Source: Mageeibacillus sp. UBA1257
GTDB lineage: Bacteria > Bacillota > Clostridia > UBA1212 > UBA1257
Assembly (NCBI GenBank): GCA_002308775.1
Contig: DBVT01000002.1
Span: 1,974-29,565 of the forward strand
Reading direction: 5' to 3'
DNA: 27,592 bases
A program made the translations under genes and the position numbers. Under the pieces are notes generated by a model, which saw nothing but the letters and a program-made list of their open reading frames with translations, did not search any database and was not told the DNA's origin. This document shows, piece by piece, positions 22,206 through 27,592 of this stretch; position 1 is the stretch's first letter, and every line of letters starts with the position of its first letter.

Positions 22206-24365
22206 CATTTTCCAAACTTTGAATTCGCGGCAATTGCTTTTGCCCTCCGTGACGACGGAAGGTTTCCTCTTTGCTGCGGGATCGCCCCTAAACGATGTCA
22301 CCGCGCTCTCGCCGTTTACGAATATCTCGATCAGACTTCTGTCCGTGAATATCCGAAGCCCTATTTCGTCTCCTTTTCTGTACGCCTTGAACTTTCCTCC
22401 GTGTAAAACGTTCCCCCCGATCTCGAAAAGGTCCGTTTTACTGTCATAGGAGACGAAAACTCTGTCCTCTTCATTGTCGCGGTCTGTCAGAGTGATTCCC
22501 ACTTTACCCTTTGACAATGAGTCAAAAGTGGCACTGATATCAAGAGCTTCCCCACTTATATGCCCTTCAAAGACGTTATTTCCGAACAATTTGTTGTTTT
22601 TTATGTTTTTTGCCGAGAAATTGTCCTTGTGCAGCTTTTCGATCTCGGGTATCGGGTCCTGCCTCAGCCGTCCGTTTTCAAGAGTGAGGACTCTGGGCAT
22701 GACATGGCAGCAGCCCCATTGTATTTTACGGTCGCCGGAACCGATATCGCAGTACATCGCCATCAGGATGCGCCTTTCGGTTCCTCCTTCTCCCTTGTCG
22801 TCAACGCACAGCGGGTTAAAACAGTGGAACGGATTCGTATTGTCCAGCAGCTTGCTCTCCTCCTGATCGGGGATGAATTTCTTCTTTTTCCAGTCAAAAT
22901 GTCCGACCCAGTATCTGACGGGATGTCCGCCCAAAATGAGAGCGTCTTTTTTGCCGAAATTGAGCAGATACGGAAATTCCATAAAGCCTCCGCCTGTCTC
23001 GGGGCACTTTTTCTGGCAGAAAATTTCTCCCTCTTCCGTCCATTTTTCAAGATCGTCGCTCGACCACATCATAACGGGATCGCCCTTGTCTCCTTCCCTT
23101 TGCGCCTTGCACAATTTCGAGGTGATCGTGTACCATTTTCCGTCGTGTTTGAAGACATGTCCGTCGTGATGATATTTCGTTATAACCGGATGCTTGTCCG
23201 TATACTGAGTCATATCGTCGGAAACTCTCGCGAGAACGCCCGTTTTTCCTCCGAAGCCATGGCCGGTATACAGAGCCCTCACGTTTCCTTCGTCGTCGTA
23301 AAAATGATTCATCAAATATATGCAGAAAACATCGAAAGGTGAATCTGCGAAAGGCCCTATCGGCATCCCGTACCAGTGAACGAGATCGTCGCTCGCATAG
23401 TGATCCAGGGAAGAATAATTCAGCAGAAATTCAATGTTGTGATATGAATATACGTGATATTTTCCGCCGTGGTAAAATGCGCCGCACGGGTCAAAAATGA
23501 ATCCGAAAGGCTGCGTAAGGTGCCATAACGGTCTTTTTTCGTCATTTTTTTCGATTTCCTTAAGTTTGTTCCAGATTTCTCTGCAGCGCACAGCGTCATT
23601 TTCCGCGGATGCGTCAAAATATTTGTTGTGAAGCCTCGCGATCTCCATGACTGCGATATCTTCTCCGTCGTATTCGCTTTTCGAAAGCTCGGAAACGCCC
23701 GAAAGTTCAGCGATCTCCCTGTCAGAAAGTCCCCTCGTCCAAAGAACCGCAGTGTCATATGTTATTTTCGAAAATTTCGCAAAAACAGCTCCGTTGCTGT
23801 AAGTATCAGGCTTGCAGCATCTGAATCCTCCGATTATCAGATCGTCCTGAAAAGGAGATTCGAGATCCTGCGGGATGTCGTATCTCGCTCTTCTTACGCC
23901 GTCTATATAGAATGATATCGCTCCGTTCGAGACCGTCAGGATGATATCCTGCCAGCCGTATTTTTCCCTGTAGCAAAGAGGGATCTCTCTGTATGCCGCG
24001 CCTCCTTTGACTTTTACGCCCGCATATGCGAGAAAGAGCCCGCTTCTGTTCAGGTCGAGCGCGAGAAAGTCTGAGTAAAAGAGGCTTCCTGCCGTGTTCT
24101 CTTCTATTTTTACCCTAAGATACACCGAGATCGCGTTGTTTTTCGGCCTGTATCTGACGGTCTGGTACATGTTGAGCCTTAGACATGCGTCCTCTAAAAC
24201 TATCGCTCTTCCGTCGCCGCCGCGTTTTTGTGACTGCCTTTTCTCATCATCTGAAAGCTCGACAAATCGGATCTTCCCTTCCGGTAAAAACTCGTACGGG
24301 CAGTTTTCTCCTCCGAGCAGATTGTTCATGTGCCATACGGCGTCCGCGTTTTCAAAAATCGTCAT
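22203..24365 (-). CDS. GH32-family glycoside hydrolase with N-terminal LamG-like domain, divergent
   Basis: Glycosidase of the invertase/levanase family (720 aa), which normally cleaves beta-fructofuranosides. Residues about 55-210 look like a laminin-G/concanavalin-type beta-sandwich (FYIDGVRRARYDIP, IIGGF). The five-bladed propeller covers about 285-580: the nucleophile block is FDPCG (Asp292) where the family has NDPNG; the transition-state Asp401 lies in YHHDGH in place of RDP; the acid/base Glu463 lies in MEFPYLL in place of ECP. The C-terminal beta-sandwich ends with LRIFTDRSLIEIFVNG, typical of GH32. No signal peptide is seen, so it is probably cytoplasmic. The ATG at 24365 is preferred because AGAAGGAGG directly precedes it; an ATG at 24404 does not have one. 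It follows araD by 40 nt. Specificity may not be fructan. Confidence 0.85.
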   Translation of the reverse strand: MTIFENADAVWHMNNLLGGENCPYEFLPEGKIRFVELSDDEKRQSQKRGGDGRAIVLEDACLRLNMYQTVRYRPKNNAISVYLRVKIEENTAGSLFYSDFLALDLNRSGLFLAYAGVKVKGGAAYREIPLCYREKYGWQDIILTVSNGAISFYIDGVRRARYDIPQDLESPFQDDLIIGGFRCCKPDTYSNGAVFAKFSKITYDTAVLWTRGLSDREIAELSGVSELSKSEYDGEDIAVMEIARLHNKYFDASAENDAVRCREIWNKLKEIEKNDEKRPLWHLTQPFGFIFDPCGAFYHGGKYHVYSYHNIEFLLNYSSLDHYASDDLVHWYGMPIGPFADSPFDVFCIYLMNHFYDDEGNVRALYTGHGFGGKTGVLARVSDDMTQYTDKHPVITKYHHDGHVFKHDGKWYTITSKLCKAQREGDKGDPVMMWSSDDLEKWTEEGEIFCQKKCPETGGGFMEFPYLLNFGKKDALILGGHPVRYWVGHFDWKKKKFIPDQEESKLLDNTNPFHCFNPLCVDDKGEGGTERRILMAMYCDIGSGDRKIQWGCCHVMPRVLTLENGRLRQDPIPEIEKLHKDNFSAKNIKNNKLFGNNVFEGHISGEALDISATFDSLSKGKVGITLTDRDNEEDRVFVSYDSKTDLFEIGGNVLHGGKFKAYRKGDEIGLRIFTDRSLIEIFVNGESAVTSFRGDPAAKRKPSVVTEGKSNCREFKVWKM

Positions 24366-24405
24366 TGCAGCCTCCTTCTGTGTAAAAATCGCGTTTTTCG
24401 GCATT

Positions 24406-25089
24406 TTACTGGCCGTAATATGCGTTTTTGCCGTGTTTTCTGAGAAAATGTTTATCGAGAAGCTCCCGTGAAACAGGCTTTGTGTTTCCGAGAAGTTCCG
24501 TAAACGCGGCCATCATACACACTTCCTCGAGCACAGCCGCGTTCATTGCAGCCTTGTCTCCCGACTCTCCCCATGTAAAAGGCCCGTGACTTCTGACGAG
24601 CACCGCAGGCATCGTCGTCTCGTCCATCCCTTTGAACGTTTCGACTATCAAAAGTCCCGTATTGTATTCGTATTCGCCTTCGATCTCCTCTTTTGTCATC
24701 GCCCTCGTGCACGGTATCTCCCCGTAAAACACATCCGCGTGCGTCGTTCCGTACGCCTTGACGGTTTTTCCCGCCTGAGCGAATATCGTCGCCCATCTTG
24801 AGTGCGTGTGTACTATTCCTCCGCAGTTAAAATTCCTTGCGAGCACCAGATGCGTAGGAAGATCGGATGAAGGTCTCAGCCCTTTTTCGATCTGTTTTCC
24901 CGTTTCGATGTCTATCAGGACCATATTTTCCGGGCTCAGCGACTCGTAAGCGACTCCGGACGGTTTGATCGCCATAACTCCCTTTTCCCTGTCGATCTCG
25001 GAGGCGTTTCCCCATGTGAATTTGATCAGATTCTCCTTCGTCAGCCTCATATTTGCAAGATATGCTTTTTCTCTCAATTCTTCGAACAT
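24406..25089 (-). CDS. araD: L-ribulose-5-phosphate 4-epimerase (AraD/UlaF family)
   Basis: Class II aldolase-fold metal enzyme interconverting L-ribulose-5-phosphate and D-xylulose-5-phosphate. At 227 aa it is the normal length. The metal ligands are visible: His94 and His96 in VHTHS, and His168 in RSHGPFTWG; Asp76 lies in SSDLPTH and the TTHAD loop is at about 115-119. TWGNAS (25-30) and KPSG (42-45) bind substrate phosphate in this family. AAGGAG precedes the ATG. Next to a UlaE-like epimerase and a pentulose kinase the role equals UlaF/SgbE as well as AraD; the symbol marks the family. Confidence 0.92.
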   Translation of the reverse strand: MFEELREKAYLANMRLTKENLIKFTWGNASEIDREKGVMAIKPSGVAYESLSPENMVLIDIETGKQIEKGLRPSSDLPTHLVLARNFNCGGIVHTHSRWATIFAQAGKTVKAYGTTHADVFYGEIPCTRAMTKEEIEGEYEYNTGLLIVETFKGMDETTMPAVLVRSHGPFTWGESGDKAAMNAAVLEEVCMMAAFTELLGNTKPVSRELLDKHFLRKHGKNAYYGQ

Positions 25090-25144
25090 ATTCTTTCTCC
25101 TTTTCGACTTTGTCAGCAGCGTCTGCCGCGCTTTGCTTGCGGAT

Positions 25145-26617
25145 CTATTTGTAGCACTCGGTCAGTTTTTTAAACAGTCTGAATTTTTCCTCGTATTTTA
25201 CATGCTCATCCATATCCGGGTAAAATGTCCTGATCTCACCTGACATTTTTTCGGAAGCTTCCGCGAGATCTTTCGATCTTCCGACAGCCACAGACGCAGC
25301 CATTACGGCGCCGAGAGCGCCCGTTTCCTTCGTGTCCACAGAAACAACTGTCATTCCGCAAACATCCGCGAAGATCTGCATCCAGATATCGCTCCTCGCG
25401 GCTCCTCCGGTGATCCTGAGTCTCTTTTTACCCGAGTCACTCTGCAGAAGTCTCTCTATGTGTGCTCTGTGGGACATCGCGACGCCTTCAAAAACGGCTC
25501 TCAGGAGTTCTTCCTTCGTCGTTTCAGTCGTGATCCTCGCAAAAGTTCCCTCTCCGTATCCGTCCATACTTCCGTAGAGGAACGGCAGGAAAACAGCTCT
25601 GCAGCCGTCTGCTTTGAACTTTTTCGCTATATTTTCTGCTTTTTCGTAGCTTTTTTCGCCTAAAATCGTCTCCATCGACCATTCCAGGTTGCCCGCGGAA
25701 GTCGGACTGCTCTCCTCGACAAGGTAGCTTTTACCGTCGCAGTAGAGGGAGACCTTTGTGCTCGCGGCTTTTGTCTTCGGAGACTTTGACGGGTATTCGT
25801 TTATGCTCCATGTGCCTGTTACGACGCAAATATCTTCGTCCTCGAGTTTTCCGCACGAAAGAGCGCAGGAGTCTATGTCAAACATTCCTCCGGCAACAGG
25901 AGTGCCCTTTGAAAGTCCTGTGCGAGCCGCCGCCTCTTCGGATACGTATCCGCAAATATCGGAGCATTTTTTAACAGGAGGCATCTTATCAAACATTTCC
26001 GGGATCCCGTACAGATCGAAAAGCTCCTTCGAAAATGCCCTCTTTTTGAGGTCCATAAGCGCCGTTCCCGAGCTGTCTGACTCTTCGGCGATCGCCTCTC
26101 CCGTCAGGTAAAATCTCACATAATCCTTCGCTTCGAATATATGTCCGATCCTGTCGTATGAATCCTTTTCGTTTTCTTTGAGCCACAAAAGAAGTGGGGC
26201 AGGCTGGCATGCAACGATCGGACCGAGTATCGTTTTTCTCGCTTTTTGGGCAGTTCCGTCGTTTTCCCACCTTCTGACGATCTCTTCCGCCCTGAAATCC
26301 GTGGACGCGATCGCGGGACGTATATGCTCTCCGTTTTTCCCCGCGAGATAAATCCCTTTTCCGTGTCCTGTCGCCGCGACGCATAGGATATCCTCGGGTT
26401 TTAAGTCCTCTTTTTCCTTCGCTTCGTCGATCGCGCCTTTTATGACTTCACGAAGAGACTCGTCCAAAACATCCATATCCCTCTCGTAATGTCCGTAAAA
26501 AGGCGCTTTCACGGGTGTATTTACATTTTTACGGGCGACAAGAGTGCCTTTTTCGTCAAAAACGCACGCCTTTAAATTCGTTCCGCCCACATCGATGCCG
26601 AGATAGTATTTTTTCAT
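25145..26617 (-). CDS. FGGY-family carbohydrate kinase, probably L-xylulokinase-like
   Basis: Cytoplasmic sugar kinase of 490 aa with two actin-like domains. The N-terminal phosphate motif is GIDVGGTNLKACVFDEKG; VTGTWSINEY and GGMFDIDSCALSCG follow in the middle, and the adenosine motif GGAARSDIWMQIFADVCGM is near 400. Then comes ETGALGAVMAA. The GMFDIDSCALSCG segment resembles L-xylulose kinases (LyxK type) more than E. coli-type xylulokinase, and the neighbours are epimerases acting on L-xylulose-5-P and L-ribulose-5-P, so L-xylulose is the likeliest substrate. D-xylulose, L-ribulose or a pentitol remain possible. Its ATG overlaps the stop of the upstream epimerase gene (ATGA), and araD starts 55 nt after its end. 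Confidence 0.88.
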   Translation of the reverse strand: MKKYYLGIDVGGTNLKACVFDEKGTLVARKNVNTPVKAPFYGHYERDMDVLDESLREVIKGAIDEAKEKEDLKPEDILCVAATGHGKGIYLAGKNGEHIRPAIASTDFRAEEIVRRWENDGTAQKARKTILGPIVACQPAPLLLWLKENEKDSYDRIGHIFEAKDYVRFYLTGEAIAEESDSSGTALMDLKKRAFSKELFDLYGIPEMFDKMPPVKKCSDICGYVSEEAAARTGLSKGTPVAGGMFDIDSCALSCGKLEDEDICVVTGTWSINEYPSKSPKTKAASTKVSLYCDGKSYLVEESSPTSAGNLEWSMETILGEKSYEKAENIAKKFKADGCRAVFLPFLYGSMDGYGEGTFARITTETTKEELLRAVFEGVAMSHRAHIERLLQSDSGKKRLRITGGAARSDIWMQIFADVCGMTVVSVDTKETGALGAVMAASVAVGRSKDLAEASEKMSGEIRTFYPDMDEHVKYEEKFRLFKKLTECYK

Positions 26618-27453
26618 TTGTAAACCTCATCAAGTATATTTCTCAAAAATCCGCCCGCGTATTTGAGCTCCGCGAGATAGTCTTCTCCTTTTTTGTGCCA
26701 GTATTCCCCGTTGAACATCGTGATCCCGAGCTTGCTGCACTTCTTCGCGCAACCGTAAAAATCGACTCTTCCGTCCCCGTATGTCAGATCTCTGAAGACA
26801 TTCTCCTTCGTTTCCTTCAGGTGAACTGCGATTATGTGCCCTCTTCCGCTCTCGAGATCCGCGATCACATCGTCCGTTCCGTTCGTCATATTTCCTACAT
26901 CGGGATACATTTGAAGATACGGAGAATCGACAGCTTTTACGAATCTCATGCCCTTGGCGACGGTGTTGCAGAAATCCGTCTCCATCGTCTCGATTCCGAG
27001 TAAAATGCCCCTTCTGCCTGCATATTCCGCCGCTTTCGCGAGATTGTCCGTGTACAATTTCTCTGTTTCCGCGTCTCCGGGACCTTCCTTTTCGTAATAA
27101 ACATCGTAACCGGCGAGCTGGATGATATTTATTCCCAGATCGTACGCGAGCTCGACTGCGCCTGTCATTATTTCCTCAGCCCTTTTACGCGTCGCGAGGT
27201 CCTTGCTTCCAAGAGGAAATCTCCTGTGACCGCTCAGGCATATCGAGTTAAAATGTATGCTCTCTCCACCGAGCTTTCTCAGTTTTTTTCTCTCCTCGCC
27301 GCGCATTTCGAGTCTCGCGAGCTTTTCGTCGCTTTCGTCAACGCTCAGTTCAACAGCGTCAAAACCCGCGCTTTTCGCAGCCTGCAGTTTCTGCTTCGGC
27401 GAGAGCTCTTCCGGCATCGCTTTTTCATATACGGACAACGTGTATTTTTTCAT
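26614..27453 (-). CDS. ulaE: L-xylulose-5-phosphate 3-epimerase (UlaE/SgbU family)
   Basis: TIM-barrel epimerase converting L-xylulose-5-phosphate to L-ribulose-5-phosphate. The family segment SICLSGHRRFPLGS is intact, as are the metal ligands Glu155 (GIETME), Asp185 (YPDVGN), His211 (AVHLKE) and Glu250 (FNGEYW), using numbering from the ATG at 27453. The first three numbers coincide with those I recall for E. coli UlaE, which supports this start. A GTG at 27462 is the alternative; GGAGG (27466-27470) is 12 nt from the ATG but only 3 nt from the GTG. It is the first gene of the operon, with an extended -10 about 40 nt upstream. Confidence 0.92.
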   Translation of the reverse strand: MKKYTLSVYEKAMPEELSPKQKLQAAKSAGFDAVELSVDESDEKLARLEMRGEERKKLRKLGGESIHFNSICLSGHRRFPLGSKDLATRKRAEEIMTGAVELAYDLGINIIQLAGYDVYYEKEGPGDAETEKLYTDNLAKAAEYAGRRGILLGIETMETDFCNTVAKGMRFVKAVDSPYLQMYPDVGNMTNGTDDVIADLESGRGHIIAVHLKETKENVFRDLTYGDGRVDFYGCAKKCSKLGITMFNGEYWHKKGEDYLAELKYAGGFLRNILDEVYK

Positions 27454-27482
27454 CAGGCTCACATACCTCCGATGTCTTTTTA

Positions 27483-27527
27483 CGTCGGTTAAATTATATC
27501 ATTAGTTGCGGTAAAAAACTACCGACG
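27483..27527. repeat. 7-bp inverted repeat flanking the ulaE promoter
   Basis: CGTCGGT (27483-27489) and ACCGACG (27521-27527) are perfect inverted arms 31 nt apart, one beyond the -10 and one at the -35 region. A sugar-responsive regulator could bind both; this is inference from position. Confidence 0.5.
27493..27501 (-). promoter_or_regulatory. Extended -10 promoter of the ulaE-kinase-araD-GH32 operon
   Basis: Minus-strand TGATATAAT (27501-27493). The hexamer 17 nt further upstream is TAGTTT, a weak -35, which suggests either a strong extended -10 or activator help. It is flanked by the arms of a 7-bp inverted repeat (27483-27489, 27521-27527). Confidence 0.65.
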
Positions 27528-27535
27528 AAGCCGCG

Positions 27536-27583
27536 ACACTTTTTCAAAACTGTCGCAAGCTTCCAATTGTTTTGAAAAAGTGT
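27536..27583. repeat. Perfect 15-bp inverted repeat at the window edge
   Basis: ACACTTTTTCAAAAC (27536-27550) and GTTTTGAAAAAGTGT (27569-27583) match perfectly around an 18-nt loop. An alternative hairpin pairs GAAGC-c-GCGACA (27527-27538) with TGTCGC-aa-GCTTC (27551-27563), using part of the left arm and the loop. Terminator, attenuator or dispersed-element end are all possible. Confidence 0.75.
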
Positions 27584-27592
27584 GTGGCTCCG

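Noticed and set aside
25090..25144. Hairpin between the kinase and araD as a terminator
   Set aside because: Only short GC stems and no U-tract; the genes are better read as one operon.
1..27592. tRNA, rRNA, CRISPR arrays, transposases, phage or defence genes
   Set aside because: Intergenic spaces are short and none shows a cloverleaf, spaced repeats or related open frames.

Overview
The window looks like a chromosomal segment of a Bacillota bacterium of the class Clostridia, probably an uncultured anaerobic lineage. The grounds are strong AGGAGG-type ribosome binding sites, the gene order tig-clpP-clpX, a FakA/FakB-type (DAK2 plus DegV) fatty acid kinase, an ECF-type BioY, a zinc-type bL31 and a Rho with a long charged insert. 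Lineage is inferred from gene content only. I found no rRNA, tRNA, CRISPR array, phage gene or transposase. No gene-free stretch exceeds about 210 bases.

Layout. 1-3250: the 3' end of a cation:proton antiporter (+), then on the minus strand bioY and a zinc-ribbon CPBP membrane protease. 3276-4432: two divergent promoters, a membrane-anchored alpha/beta hydrolase with Cys at the nucleophile position, and a clear intrinsic terminator. 4504-9366: a plus-strand operon with its own promoter, encoding an acyl carrier protein, two DegV/FakB fatty-acid-binding proteins, the FakA kinase and a lysophospholipase-like hydrolase. 9455-10525: a GT2-GtrA fusion with its own promoter, overlapping tail to tail with the next operon. 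10498-17728 (minus): clpP, clpX, tsaD, an AMP-dependent acyl synthetase fused to an acyl carrier domain, two PlsC-like acyltransferases and a PlsX-like protein, all with gaps of 29 nt or less. 17821-19302: tig between its own terminator and that of rpmE. 19331-21739: rpmE and rho, each with a recognisable promoter. 21755-22126: a small hypothetical protein made of two 51-residue-spaced repeats. 22203-27453 (minus): UlaE-like 3-epimerase, FGGY pentulose kinase, AraD-like 4-epimerase and a divergent GH32 enzyme.

How the genes may work together. The centre of the window is rich in acyl-chain chemistry. The plus operon could release fatty acids (hydrolase), bind them (two FakBs) and phosphorylate them (FakA) to acyl-phosphate. 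The minus operon could activate fatty acids through the synthetase-ACP fusion, exchange acyl-phosphate and acyl-ACP (PlsX-like) and acylate glycerol-3-phosphate-type acceptors (PlsC pair). Several of these proteins depart from family motifs: the P-loop of the synthetase, the DxMGGD motif of PlsX and the third motif of both PlsCs. A specialised acyl-transfer route is therefore possible, but this is inference. The right-hand cluster fits conversion of L-xylulose via L-xylulose-5-P and L-ribulose-5-P to D-xylulose-5-P, with the GH32 enzyme possibly supplying sugar.

The most unusual non-coding signal is at the right edge: a perfect 15-bp inverted repeat whose arms and loop can also form a second, mutually exclusive hairpin, next to an inverted repeat that flanks the ulaE promoter.
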